Part shown: positions 40,578-49,916 of the stretch, in pieces
Layout: each line of letters begins with the position of its first letter
Position numbering within the stretch: the first letter of the stretch is position 1
Assembly (NCBI RefSeq): GCF_900117455.1
Contig: NZ_FPHO01000003.1
Coordinates: 1,268,501-1,332,500, forward strand
Reading direction: 5' to 3'
DNA from: Hyphomicrobium sp. CS1GBMeth3
GTDB lineage: Bacteria; Pseudomonadota; Alphaproteobacteria; Rhizobiales; Hyphomicrobiaceae
Length of the DNA stretch: 64,000 nt
Notes under the pieces: model-generated
Seen by the model: the letters and a program-made list of their open reading frames with translations, nothing else
Databases searched by the model: none
What the model was told of the DNA's origin: nothing
Program-made: the position numbers and the translations under genes

Positions 40578-41957
40578 ATGCTCAGCTACGTTTTTCTGGC
40601 CTTGTTGCTTCTGGTTTTGACCGGTTTCTTCCTGGGCCGCCGCAAGGCCACTGGGGTCGCCGCGTCGGAAGACACCAGACTACATTCGCTCGCCGGCTAC
40701 CACGGCTGGTTCGTCGCCGCATGGATAGGGATCCCATCGTTCCTCCTTGTCCTTCTCTGGCTTCTGTTTCAGGGAACAGTGATCGACTGGCTCCTTGTCG
40801 GCAGTCTACCGCCGGAGCGCGTCGAAGGTCTCGACAAAGGCCGCCTCGCGCTTCTGGTCAGTGAGATCAAGTCGGTTGCGGCCGGAAACGTGTTTGGCAA
40901 GCCGGACGAACTCGTGCTGGCCGCCGCCGAGCGCTACAACGCCTGGCTGGCGATTGCCCGCGCGGCCATGGTCGCGTTTGCCATCTCGCTGGCCCTCGCC
41001 GCGTTGGTGCTCGCGCGATCGCGCATCTCGACGCAGTTCCGCGCTCGCAACAACGTCGAGACGATCATGAGCGGCCTTATGATCGCTTGCTCTCTCATCG
41101 CGATCCTGACGACGCTCGGTATCGTCATCTCGCTGCTTTACGAATCCCTCCGCTTTTTCGATCGCGTGTCGCCCATCGAGTTTCTGACCGGCCTGAATTG
41201 GGAGCCTCAGATTCCGATCCGTGAGGGCCAGGTGACTGCGGGCGGCGCTTTCGGAGCCATCCCGGTTTTCGTCGGTACGCTTCTGATCGCCGTCATCGCC
41301 ATGGCCGTCGCAACGCCCATCGGGCTGCTCGCCGCCGTCTATCTGACCGAATACGCCACCAGCAAGTTTCGCGCGATCATCAAGCCCGTTCTCGAGATTC
41401 TCGCCGGCATTCCGACGGTCGTCTACGGGTTCTTCGCAGTGCTGACTGTGGCTCCGGCAATGCGCAATTTCGGGCAGTTTGTCGGCGTCGATATCGCCCC
41501 CAACAGCGCATTTGCCGCCGGCGCCGTCATGGGCATCATGCTCATTCCTTTCATTTCGTCATTCTCCGACGATGCCATCTCCGCCGTGCCGCAGTCCCTG
41601 CGGGATGGCTCCTACGGTCTTGGCGCAACCAAGGGCGAGACGATAACGAAGGTGCTGCTGCCCGCCGCTCTGCCGGGAATCATGGGTGGCATCCTGCTCG
41701 CAGCGAGCCGCGCGATCGGCGAGACCATGATCGTGGTCATGGCGGCCGGTATCATTGCGTCGCTGACGCTGAACCCGCTTGAACCAGTCACCACCGTGAC
41801 CGTGCAGATTGTCACGTTGCTGATCGGCGATACCGAGTTCGACAATCCGAAGACGTTGGCAGCGTTTGCGCTTGGCTTGGTTCTATTCCTCGTAACGTTG
41901 CTGCTCAACATCATCGCGCTCAGGATCGTACAAAAGTATCGGGAACAATATGACTGA
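40578..41957 (+). CDS. pstC: Phosphate ABC transporter permease PstC (long form)
   Basis: Inner-membrane permease of 459 residues. N-terminal extra membrane segments (MLSYVFLALLLLVLTGFFLG and about 45-65) precede the MetI-like core. The EAA-type loop lies in GLGATKGETITKVLLPAALPGIMGG. About 150 residues longer than E. coli PstC; long forms occur in alphaproteobacteria. The stop overlaps the pstA start by 8 bases. Confidence 0.95.
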   Translation: MLSYVFLALLLLVLTGFFLGRRKATGVAASEDTRLHSLAGYHGWFVAAWIGIPSFLLVLLWLLFQGTVIDWLLVGSLPPERVEGLDKGRLALLVSEIKSVAAGNVFGKPDELVLAAAERYNAWLAIARAAMVAFAISLALAALVLARSRISTQFRARNNVETIMSGLMIACSLIAILTTLGIVISLLYESLRFFDRVSPIEFLTGLNWEPQIPIREGQVTAGGAFGAIPVFVGTLLIAVIAMAVATPIGLLAAVYLTEYATSKFRAIIKPVLEILAGIPTVVYGFFAVLTVAPAMRNFGQFVGVDIAPNSAFAAGAVMGIMLIPFISSFSDDAISAVPQSLRDGSYGLGATKGETITKVLLPAALPGIMGGILLAASRAIGETMIVVMAAGIIASLTLNPLEPVTTVTVQIVTLLIGDTEFDNPKTLAAFALGLVLFLVTLLLNIIALRIVQKYREQYD

Positions 41958-43605
41958 CACGACGGCAGCACCCATTGGGATGCAAGGGCGGCACGATTGG
42001 AACTCAGCTGACACTAGGCGGCGCGTGCGCCGTCGTTATGCAGCGAACCGGCGTCTCCAGATATACGGTCTCGGAGCTATCGGGTTTGCAATCCTGCTGC
42101 TCGGTACACTGTTTTCCTCTCTGATCTTCACCGGCTACGTAGCATTCACCACAACCAAGGTGAAACTCGCCGTGCACCTCGATGCGGGCGATATTGATCC
42201 GGCAAAGCCCGAGAGTGCAAACTACCGCAAGCTCACACGCGATGCGTTCCTCGCCTATTTCCCCGGGGTGAGCGGTCAGAAGGAGCAGAGAGATCTCCAA
42301 AAAATTCTCAGCTCCGGCGCGCCCTATATTGTTCGCGACTATATAGTCGCGAACAAAGGTGACATCGGCAACGTCGCAACGATTACCGTCCCGCTTTCTG
42401 ATCCCTACGACCAACTCTACAAAGGCGTGATCCCCTCGCATATTGAGGCACTGAGTTCCGGCGCGATCGAGCGCTTCGACCGTCTGAAGGCACGCGGCGT
42501 CGTGAACGTGGACAACGGTGTCGGCCGCGTGCGGCTTGAGATGTTCATCAATCCGGCGGACATACCCGATGGAGACGTCGGCGCCGGCGACTATCAGCGC
42601 ATGATCAACGAGGCGCTGCAGAGCTATTTCCCGGGCACGCCGTTCGAAGCTATCCGCAATATCATGTCCTCTGACGCGGCGACGGTTGTGAAGGAGCGCG
42701 TTGCGGCAGATCCTCAATTGATCGGCAAGACGATCGCTGTCGATCTGCCGCTCTCGGAGCATTACGACTCGCTGGCGCGCACCGGCAAGGCAATGATGCT
42801 CAACCCGCGTTTCTCGTCTCCAAAGGAGATCGAATGGTTCGAGAGCCTCAAGGAGCGCGGACTTCTTGCCTCGCCGTTTAGCTGGGAGATCTTCTTCAAT
42901 CCGGACAGCCGCTTCCCCGAGCTTGCAGGTCTTGCCGGCGCCCTCACGGGCTCATTCCTGGCGTTGCTGGTGTGCTTCCTGCTGAGCTTCCCGGTAGGCA
43001 TCGCAACCGCTTTCTATCTGGAGGAGTTTGCCCCGAAGAACCGCTGGAGCGATCTGATTGAGGTCAACATCAACAATCTTGCTGCTGTCCCATCGGTAGT
43101 GTTCGGCTTGCTCGGCCTCGCAGTGTTCCTCGGCGCATTCGGGATGCCGCGCTCGGCGCCGATCGTAGGCGGCATGGTGCTGTCTCTGATGACGCTTCCG
43201 ACCATCATCGTCGCGACACGCGCGGCGTTGAAGGCCGTCCCGCCCTCCATCCGCGAGGCGGGGTACGGCATTGGCGCCTCCAAGCATCAGGTCATGCTGC
43301 ATCACGTGTTACCGCTAGCCATGCCGGGAATTCTGACCGGCACGATCATTGGACTCGCTCAAGCCCTCGGGGAAACGGCGCCACTGCTGCTGATCGGAAT
43401 GAACGCATTCATTCCCAGCATCGAGAATATGGGTCTTCTTCAGCCGGCCACGGCCCTGCCGACGCAAATCTTCTCATGGGCGGATAGCCCTGAAAGAGGC
43501 TTCGTGAGCCGCACCTCGGCGGCGATCCTGATCCTGCTCGCGTTCCTGATAACCATGAACGCCATCGCGATTTATCTGCGCAACAAGGTTGAGCGCAAGT
43601 GGTAG
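41950..43605 (+). CDS. pstA: Phosphate ABC transporter permease PstA (long form)
   Basis: Inner-membrane permease, 551 residues, about 250 more than E. coli PstA. TM1 (about 37-62) is followed by a large extracytoplasmic region (about 63-290, DUF3333-like), then the MetI-like core with the EAA loop IGASKHQVMLHHVLPLAMPGILTG. The start overlaps pstC by 8 bases, so the two are coupled. A 28-bp perfect palindrome lies inside the coding region of the extracytoplasmic domain (42329-42356). Confidence 0.95.
   Translation: MTDTTAAPIGMQGRHDWNSADTRRRVRRRYAANRRLQIYGLGAIGFAILLLGTLFSSLIFTGYVAFTTTKVKLAVHLDAGDIDPAKPESANYRKLTRDAFLAYFPGVSGQKEQRDLQKILSSGAPYIVRDYIVANKGDIGNVATITVPLSDPYDQLYKGVIPSHIEALSSGAIERFDRLKARGVVNVDNGVGRVRLEMFINPADIPDGDVGAGDYQRMINEALQSYFPGTPFEAIRNIMSSDAATVVKERVAADPQLIGKTIAVDLPLSEHYDSLARTGKAMMLNPRFSSPKEIEWFESLKERGLLASPFSWEIFFNPDSRFPELAGLAGALTGSFLALLVCFLLSFPVGIATAFYLEEFAPKNRWSDLIEVNINNLAAVPSVVFGLLGLAVFLGAFGMPRSAPIVGGMVLSLMTLPTIIVATRAALKAVPPSIREAGYGIGASKHQVMLHHVLPLAMPGILTGTIIGLAQALGETAPLLLIGMNAFIPSIENMGLLQPATALPTQIFSWADSPERGFVSRTSAAILILLAFLITMNAIAIYLRNKVERKW
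42329..42356. repeat. 28-bp perfect palindrome inside pstA
   Basis: Left half TTGTTCGCGACTAT (42329-42342) and right half ATAGTCGCGAACAA (42343-42356) are exact reverse complements with no loop. It encodes the peptide segment IVRDYIVANK in frame. Such long uninterrupted symmetry in a coding sequence is rare by chance. It could be a protein-binding operator or a cruciform-forming site. Confidence 0.75.
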
Positions 43606-43632
43606 CAACATCCGTATTCGAGAGAGGTTCCT

Positions 43633-44448
43633 ATGGACATGACAATTTCCACTGAGGCCTATTCGCGTGCGCCTGCACAGGAGGCCGAATACGGGCCCAA
43701 GATCGCCGCGCGCGATGTCAACGTCTTCTATGGCGAGAAACACGCCCTGAAGAGCGTCACTGTCGATATCCCCGATCGCGGAGTGATGGCCTTCATCGGC
43801 CCGTCCGGCTGTGGCAAGTCGACGTTCCTGCGCTGCATCAACCGCATGAACGACACCATCCCGATCTGCCGCGTTACGGGTAAGATCACCATCGACGACC
43901 AAGACATCTACGATCCGTCGCTCGACGTCGTGCAGCTGCGCGCGCGCGTCGGCATGGTGTTCCAGAAGCCGAACCCGTTCCCCAAGTCCATTTACGAGAA
44001 CGTCGCCTACGGCCCGCGCATTCACGGCCTCGCGTCGTCCAAAGCCGAACTCGACCAGATCGTGCAAAAGAGCCTTGAGCGGGCGGCGCTTTGGACCGAG
44101 GTCAAGGATCGCCTGAACGATCCCGGCACCGGCCTTTCGGGTGGTCAGCAGCAGCGCCTCTGCATCGCGCGCGCCGTCGCCGTAAGCCCCGAGGTCATCC
44201 TGATGGACGAGCCGTGCTCGGCGCTCGATCCCATCGCCACCGCCAAGGTCGAAGAGCTGATCGACGAGCTGAAGAGTAATTTCTGCATCGTCATCGTCAC
44301 CCACTCGATGCAGCAAGCGGCCCGCGTATCGCAGCGGACGGCATTCTTCCATCTCGGAGTCCTTGTCGAGGAAGGTGAGACCACCGACATTTTCACCAAC
44401 CCGAAGGACCAGCGCACGCAGGACTACATCACCGGCCGCTTCGGCTAG
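43633..44448 (+). CDS. pstB: Phosphate ABC transporter ATP-binding protein
   Basis: ATPase of the Pst transporter, 271 residues. Walker [10 protein letters not shown] at 56-64, Q-loop [13 protein letters not shown] signature [14 protein letters not shown], Walker [14 protein letters not shown] and switch His in VTHSMQQA. The family-typical CINRMND follows Walker A. The N-terminal 20 residues are an unconserved extension. It lies 28 bp after pstA and ahead of phoU. Confidence 0.98.
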   Translation: MDMTISTEAYSRAPAQEAEYGPKIAARDVNVFYGEKHALKSVTVDIPDRGVMAFIGPSGCGKSTFLRCINRMNDTIPICRVTGKITIDDQDIYDPSLDVVQLRARVGMVFQKPNPFPKSIYENVAYGPRIHGLASSKAELDQIVQKSLERAALWTEVKDRLNDPGTGLSGGQQQRLCIARAVAVSPEVILMDEPCSALDPIATAKVEELIDELKSNFCIVIVTHSMQQAARVSQRTAFFHLGVLVEEGETTDIFTNPKDQRTQDYITGRFG

Positions 44449-44597
44449 CCAGAGAGCGCCCGGGAGACCGTCCAATGACGACCGAACGCAGAACCCTATT
44501 GTCCGGCTTCACGCCGTGGCGTGGATCCCGATCCGCCTCCAAGGGATCCTTAAGTGACATTGCCGTGGCCGCCGGGCCCAAAGGAGAACAAGAGTCC

Positions 44598-45308
44598 ATG
44601 AACGAGCATATCGTGAAGTCCTACGAGGAAGAGCTGGCCCTCCTCGACAGGAAGATCGCCCAGATGGGCGGCCTCGCCGAGCACATCCTCGGCGAGTCGC
44701 TCGACGCACTGGAGCGCCGCGATCCACGCCTCGCCGAGCAGGTCGTCACGACTGACAAACAGATCGACCAGCTCGAGCGCGACATCGAGGAGCAGGTGAT
44801 CTCCATGATCGCCCGCCGTCAGCCACTGGCCGACGACCTGCGCCACGTCATGGCGGCTCTGCGCATCACGGGCGACCTCGAGCGCGTCGGCGACCTCGCA
44901 AAGAACATCGCCAAGCGCGCCCTAGCGATCGCCGATGAATCGCACCCCAAACCGCTGATGACCGGACTGCGCCACATGGGCGAGCTGGCTCTCGCGCAGC
45001 TCAAGGACGTGCTCGACGCCTATTCGGCGCGCAATGCCGACCGGGCTTTGGCGGTCTGGCGCGGAGACGAGAAGATCGACTCGATGTACAATTCGCTGTT
45101 CCGCGAGCTCCTGACCTACATGATGGAGGATCCGCGCAACATCGGCCTGTCGACGCACCTCCTGTTCGGCGCCAAGAACATCGAGCGCGTCGGCGACCAC
45201 ACGACCAACATCGCCGAGACCATCCACTTCCTCGTCAAGGGCGTGAACATCGCCGACGACCGCCCGAAGGGCGACGACACAAGCTCAACTCTCTTCTCGA
45301 AGGATTGA
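44598..45308 (+). CDS. phoU: Phosphate-signalling regulator PhoU
   Basis: Cytoplasmic regulator of 236 residues that links Pst transport to the PhoR/PhoB pathway. Two PhoU helical bundles are visible, each with the E/DxxxD motif: RDPRLAEQVVTTDKQIDQLERD and ERVGDHTTNIAE. The start MNEHIVKSYEEEL at 44598 is preferred because the family begins there and GGAGAACAAGAGTCC precedes it; an earlier ATG at 44475 adds 41 unconserved residues. It is followed by phoB at 30 bp. Confidence 0.95.
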   Translation: MNEHIVKSYEEELALLDRKIAQMGGLAEHILGESLDALERRDPRLAEQVVTTDKQIDQLERDIEEQVISMIARRQPLADDLRHVMAALRITGDLERVGDLAKNIAKRALAIADESHPKPLMTGLRHMGELALAQLKDVLDAYSARNADRALAVWRGDEKIDSMYNSLFRELLTYMMEDPRNIGLSTHLLFGAKNIERVGDHTTNIAETIHFLVKGVNIADDRPKGDDTSSTLFSKD

Positions 45309-45337
45309 GCCGGTAATTCGAGGCAAGCGAACGAACG

Positions 45338-46033
45338 ATGACGGCAAAAATACTTCTGATCGAGGACGAAGCGCCTCTGGCGGAGATGCTGCGCTACAAT
45401 CTGGAAGCCGAGGGCTTTCGCGTCTCGCACGCGGAGAACGGCGAGGAGGCGGAGCTCTTGGTCGCGGAGGAGAAGCCGGACCTGCTCGTGTTGGACTGGA
45501 TGCTGCCTGGCGTTTCAGGCATCGAGATCTGCCGGCGCATGCGGGCGCGGATGGAGACCAAGTCCATCCCGATCGTCATGCTGACCGCCCGCGGCGAAGA
45601 GGGAGACCGCATCCGCGGTCTCTCCACCGGCGCAGACGATTATGTCGTGAAGCCCTTCTCGCTCCCCGAGCTGATGGCCCGCGTGAAAGCAATCCTCCGT
45701 CGCTCGGCCCCCGACCGCATGGCGGACATTCTGCGCTTCGCCGACATCGAGCTCGACCGCCCCGCGCACAAGGTCACGCGCGGCCTGCGCGAGGTGCACC
45801 TCGGCCCCACCGAGTTCCGCCTGCTCGAGTTCCTGATGGAGAGCCCTGGCCGCGTACTGTCGCGCGCCCAGCTTCTCGACGGCGTTTGGGGCCGCGACGC
45901 CTATGTCGACGAGCGGACAGTCGACGTCCACGTCGGCCGCCTGCGCAAGGCACTGATCCGCGGTAAGGAGCGCGACCCGATCCGCACCGTGCGCGGCTCC
46001 GGCTACGTCTTCGGCGAACGCAGCAACGGCTAA
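45338..46033 (+). CDS. phoB: Phosphate regulon response regulator PhoB
   Basis: OmpR-family transcription activator, 231 residues. Receiver domain 1-120: acidic pair Glu9/Asp10/Glu11 in LIEDEAP, phospho-acceptor Asp53 in LVLDWMLPG, Lys in VVKPFSLPEL. The winged-helix domain includes GRVLSRAQLLDGVWGRD and ERTVDVHVGRLRKAL. phoR is not in the window, unlike the common phoR-pst-phoU-phoB order. Confidence 0.96.
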   Translation: MTAKILLIEDEAPLAEMLRYNLEAEGFRVSHAENGEEAELLVAEEKPDLLVLDWMLPGVSGIEICRRMRARMETKSIPIVMLTARGEEGDRIRGLSTGADDYVVKPFSLPELMARVKAILRRSAPDRMADILRFADIELDRPAHKVTRGLREVHLGPTEFRLLEFLMESPGRVLSRAQLLDGVWGRDAYVDERTVDVHVGRLRKALIRGKERDPIRTVRGSGYVFGERSNG

Positions 46034-46396
46034 GTCCTCGGCGGGCGCGCCTGAACCTGATGCGCGCCCCAGGCCTCACGCTTGCCGTGCCTGCCCCGCG
46101 CGCCGGCGCCCCAACCATAAGCCACAAAAAAATTATTCCCGGTCGCGCGATGCGTACCTCGCCGCGTTGCGATGCCGCACCATCGCGCACGCGCCAGAAC
46201 CCAGAACGAAATCGAAAAAACTGAAGGCAATGCGAGACAGATACGCCCGAACCTTCACATCGATCTTCAAAAGCGCAGCCCCAAACTTTTAGCGCCCAAT
46301 ATGCGCCTGCCACCCGCAAGCCCGCCCATGCCGGGGGTCAACGCAAACACTTGCTTAACCGTCTTAGCGCCTAAATGGCCCGCAACAACACGACGG
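46034..46396. other. Intergenic region after phoB
   Basis: About 360 bases without a supported gene. It holds the likely promoter of the downstream hypothetical gene and any terminator of the pho operon; no strong terminator hairpin was found directly after phoB. Confidence 0.45.
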
Positions 46397-46420
46397 GGAG
46401 CGGGCTCCAAAGCCCGCTCC
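46397..46420 (+). other. Leader hairpin upstream of the hypothetical gene at 46441
   Basis: A perfect 10-bp stem, GGAGCGGGCT (46397-46406) with AGCCCGCTCC (46411-46420), loop CCAA, 20 bases before the ATG at 46441. Lacking a T-run, it is a leader structure rather than a plain terminator. Its presence argues that translation begins after it. Confidence 0.6.
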
Positions 46421-46440
46421 GAAAGAAGGACAAGAGACGC

Positions 46441-47028
46441 ATGCGCTTCCCCCAAAACGCTCGACCGAACGTCATGCCCAGGGAGGAAAAGGAAGCGCGG
46501 CTGCGGGCCTTCATCACCAACCATCTGGACAGCCACCGCGCTTCGGGCGTCGCGCCCGGCGTGACTACCTATCGCCTGCTGGCGCTGTCGTCCGAGAGCC
46601 CCGTCGCCCGCGCCTTCGCTGAGCTCGCCCCGGAAATCACTGCCGCGGGTATAAGCATGCAGGCCGTGCTCACGCGCCGGGATAGCCAGGCGATGCCCGA
46701 GGGAATCGACTGCCGCTTCGTGACCGACGTTCGCGTGCTCGACGCCCACGAGCAGCTCGTGCTCGACCGGGCCACGGCTTGGCTTGGCGACTGCATGCGC
46801 CGCGATCCTCTGAAGCGCGACGCCTACGAACTCTATTCCGACAGCCCCGTCACCGCGGGTTACGCCAGCCGCTCGTTCACCCAGATCTGGGATGCGGCTG
46901 GCCCCATGGGTAGCCTCGCCTCCGAGCGCCGCTGGACGAGCCTGCGTCAGGCGAGCCTGTTCGACCCGATGCTGATCGCCGGCGCCGAGGCGATGGTGGC
47001 GCAGCGCACGCTCCCGATCCGCCACTGA
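46441..47028 (+). CDS. Conserved-looking hypothetical protein, about 195 residues
   Basis: Function not recognised. A soluble protein with two regions: an N-terminal Lys/Arg/Glu segment (MRFPQNARPNVMPREEKEARL), then an alpha/beta-like part with AELAPEITAAGISMQAVLTRR, DCRFVTDVRVLDAHEQLVLDRATAWLGD and a C-terminus with SRSFTQIWDAAGPM. No signal peptide, membrane segment or metal motif. Start 46441 is preferred to ATG 46375 because AAGGA lies upstream and a hairpin separates the two; the earlier start is possible. It follows phoB in the same direction but with its own leader. Confidence 0.7.
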   Translation: MRFPQNARPNVMPREEKEARLRAFITNHLDSHRASGVAPGVTTYRLLALSSESPVARAFAELAPEITAAGISMQAVLTRRDSQAMPEGIDCRFVTDVRVLDAHEQLVLDRATAWLGDCMRRDPLKRDAYELYSDSPVTAGYASRSFTQIWDAAGPMGSLASERRWTSLRQASLFDPMLIAGAEAMVAQRTLPIRH

Positions 47029-47182
47029 TCCGACCAATCTCCGCTCCGTGCGTCACCGGGCCCTCGGACCGCGAAAACCGGGCCTCCCGACCCCATCTGG
47101 GCCGTCCGAGGGGCCTCGCGCGCCCTGTGAACGTTAGCGGTTTGTAATGAACCGCCCAATGGGCCCGTGTTAGGTTTCTCGC

Positions 47183-49882
47183 ATGGAGAACCATCAGGGA
47201 CCGACGTCGGCAAACCGCGCCTTCGATCTCAAGATCTGGCGTGCGCGCTTGGCCGCCGTCTTCGAGCAGATCTGGCTGAAGATCTGGCTCGTGCTGGCGG
47301 TCGTCGCAGCCTTCCTGCTCGTGTCCTACACCGGGGTATGGCCGCATCTCCCGGTCGCGGTTCACCTCGCGCTGCTGACCCTGTTCGCGCTCGCCCTGCT
47401 GGCCGCATTGGTGTCGCTGGCGCGCGTCAAATGGCCGACCCGCGACGAGGCGATCCGGCGTATCGAGCGCGCGTCCGGCATTCCGCATCGCCCGGCCACC
47501 TCCTACGAGGACACGCTGAGCGCGTCCTCGTCCGACCCGGCCACCCGCGCCATCTGGCACGCGCACCGCGAGCGCATGGCCGCCCTGCTCGCAAAGCTGC
47601 AGGCCGGCAAGCCGCGGCCCCGCACCGACCGTTTCGATCCGTATGCCGTTCGCGCCGCGGCACTCCTGGGCGTCATTGGCCTTACCGCGCTTGTCGGTGA
47701 CAGCATCGCCGATCGAATCCGCAGCGCCTTCGTCTTCGGCCCGTCCATCGCCGCCTCCGAGGCCCGCCTCGACGCTTGGCTGACCCCGCCCACCTATACG
47801 GGCCGGCCGCCGGTCATGCTGGCCGACGGAGCGGGCAGCGCGAAGCGCCCACCTGCCGACGGCGAAGTCGCAGCCCAAACACGTCCCCCGCAGGCGCCAA
47901 CCAAGAGCCAGCTGATCGTGCGCGTCGGCGGCATGGGTTCGACACCGCTCGCGATCGAGGTCGAGCCGACTGTTCCGGCGGGCGAAACCGCCAAGGTCGA
48001 ACGCATCGACGCCAAGCCGGAAAAGGACGTCGGCGACCTGCAGGAGGTCCGCTACGTGATGACGCGCTCGGCGACCGTGCGCGCACTCGCGGGCAGCACG
48101 GAACTCGCACGCTGGCAGATCGACATCATTCCGGACCAGTTGCCGCGCATCTCGCTGACGCGCCCGCCGGAGCTGACACCGCGCGGCTCGCTCAAGGTGA
48201 CCTACAAGGTCGAGGACGACTATGGCGTCGCCTCCGCGGAAACGAAGCTGAAGCGACTACCGGATCCGCCCGCCGACCCCAAGAAGGCCTGGGCCGCACC
48301 CGAGAAGCCGAGCGGCCCGCGCCCGCCGCTGATGCGCCCGCCCAAGCTCGAGCTGCGCCTGCCGCGCCCGAACGCAACCGGCGCCGAGGCGCACACCTAC
48401 TTCGACGTGGCCTCTCATCCCTGGGCGGGCCGCAAGGTCATCATGACACTCGAGGCGACGGACGTGGCCGGCCAGGTCGGTCGAAGCCCGGGCCTCGAGA
48501 TGATCCTGCCCGAGCGCCAGTTCACGAAGCCGCTTGCCCGCGCGGTGGTGGAGCAGCGCAAGAAGCTGCTCGAGGATACACGCTATGGACCGAGGGTCGT
48601 GTTCGCCCTCGACGCGCTGACGCTGGAGCCGGATGGCTTCATCGACGACCCGCGGATCTACCTCGGCCTGCGCACGGCGCGTCACCGGTTGATGAACGAC
48701 CGCACGCGCGCCGGCATGAAGAGCGTCATCGATCAGTTGTGGCAGATCGCGCTGCGCATCGAGGACGGCAGCCTGTCGGATGCCGAACGCGCGCTGAAGG
48801 ACGCGCAGGACAAGCTTGCCAAGGCACTGGAGGACGGCGCCTCCGAGGAAGAGATCAAGCAGCTCATGCAAGAGCTGCGGCAAGCGATGAACGAGTTCCT
48901 GAAGCAGCTCGCGCAGGAGAACCAGGGCGGCGAGCCACAGGAGGGCCAGAACCCCGATCAGCAGATGCTGGCGCAGGAAGACCTCGAGCGCATGATGCGC
49001 AACCTCGAGGACATGGCCCGCAGCGGTGCGCGCGAGCAGGCCCAGCAGTTGCTTTCCGAAATGCAGGATCTCATGGAGCGCCTCCAGTCTGGCCAGCAGG
49101 ACCAGGCCCAGGCTCAGCGCAACCAAGAGATGATGAAAATGATGGAAGAGCTGGGCAACATGGTCGGAGACCAGCAGCAGCTCATGGACGACACCTTCGG
49201 CGAGCGCCGCCAGGATGGCCAGCAGCAGGGCAATCAAGGCCAACAGCGTCCGCCACCCGGCATGAAGGGCATGGGCGGCGACGGCCAGCAAGGTGATGTC
49301 GGCGCTCCTCCGGGCCAATCCGATCAGGCGCAACGCGGCCGTGGCCAGCGCGGACAGCAGGGTGGCGAAGGTCAGCAAGGTCAAGGCAGCCAGTTCGGCC
49401 AGGGTGACCGGCAAGGCGGCCTCGAGGAGCTGACGCGGCGCCAGAAGGAACTGCGCGACCGGCTCGGTCGCCTGCAACAGGAAATGCGCGAAAAAGGCGG
49501 CAGCCCCAGCCAACAGCTCGGCGACGCCGAAAGCGCCATGCAGAGCGCTGGGGATGCTCTTGAGCGCGGTGACCTCGCCGAAGCGACGGAGCAGCAGGGC
49601 CGCGCCCTCGACCAGATGCGCCAGGGCGCCCAGAGCATGGCGCAGGAGATGATGCGCAACATGCCGCAACGCTATGGTCAGTCCGGCGATACGCCGCGCG
49701 ATCCCCTCGGTCGTCCGCAGCGTTCGCAGGGTCCCGACCTCGGCACCTCCGTCAAAGTTCCCGATCAGATCGACGTACAGCGTGCCCGCGAGATTCTGGA
49801 AGAGCTGCGCCGCCGCCTTGGTGACGCACAGCGCGCACCCGTCGAGCTCGATTATCTCGAGCGCCTCCTGCGCCGCTTCTGA
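47183..49882 (+). CDS. TIGR02302/DUF4175-type large membrane protein with Gln/Gly-rich tail
   Basis: An 899-residue protein. TM segments at about 31-49, 58-79 and 153-172, then a large extracytoplasmic part. Residues about 530-660 are a Glu/Gln-rich helical region (EEEIKQLMQELRQAMNEF ... LEDMARSGAREQAQQLLSEM), and about 675-740 a Gln/Gly-rich stretch (GQQRPPPGMKGMGG, GQRGQQGGEGQQGQGS). The C-terminus resembles a short helical module. This matches the TIGR02302 family that lies next to lysA in Rhizobiales; its role is unknown. It converges with the barrel gene, 34 bp apart. Confidence 0.85.
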   Translation: MENHQGPTSANRAFDLKIWRARLAAVFEQIWLKIWLVLAVVAAFLLVSYTGVWPHLPVAVHLALLTLFALALLAALVSLARVKWPTRDEAIRRIERASGIPHRPATSYEDTLSASSSDPATRAIWHAHRERMAALLAKLQAGKPRPRTDRFDPYAVRAAALLGVIGLTALVGDSIADRIRSAFVFGPSIAASEARLDAWLTPPTYTGRPPVMLADGAGSAKRPPADGEVAAQTRPPQAPTKSQLIVRVGGMGSTPLAIEVEPTVPAGETAKVERIDAKPEKDVGDLQEVRYVMTRSATVRALAGSTELARWQIDIIPDQLPRISLTRPPELTPRGSLKVTYKVEDDYGVASAETKLKRLPDPPADPKKAWAAPEKPSGPRPPLMRPPKLELRLPRPNATGAEAHTYFDVASHPWAGRKVIMTLEATDVAGQVGRSPGLEMILPERQFTKPLARAVVEQRKKLLEDTRYGPRVVFALDALTLEPDGFIDDPRIYLGLRTARHRLMNDRTRAGMKSVIDQLWQIALRIEDGSLSDAERALKDAQDKLAKALEDGASEEEIKQLMQELRQAMNEFLKQLAQENQGGEPQEGQNPDQQMLAQEDLERMMRNLEDMARSGAREQAQQLLSEMQDLMERLQSGQQDQAQAQRNQEMMKMMEELGNMVGDQQQLMDDTFGERRQDGQQQGNQGQQRPPPGMKGMGGDGQQGDVGAPPGQSDQAQRGRGQRGQQGGEGQQGQGSQFGQGDRQGGLEELTRRQKELRDRLGRLQQEMREKGGSPSQQLGDAESAMQSAGDALERGDLAEATEQQGRALDQMRQGAQSMAQEMMRNMPQRYGQSGDTPRDPLGRPQRSQGPDLGTSVKVPDQIDVQRAREILEELRRRLGDAQRAPVELDYLERLLRRF

Positions 49883-49916
49883 CGCGTGCCCTAGCTAGCG
49901 GACGTGCTTTGCGGAC

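Noticed and set aside
47776..49296. 506-codon plus-strand reading overlapping the TIGR02302 gene
   Set aside because: Alternative frame of the Gln/Gly-rich coding region; Arg/Ala/Gly-rich noise.
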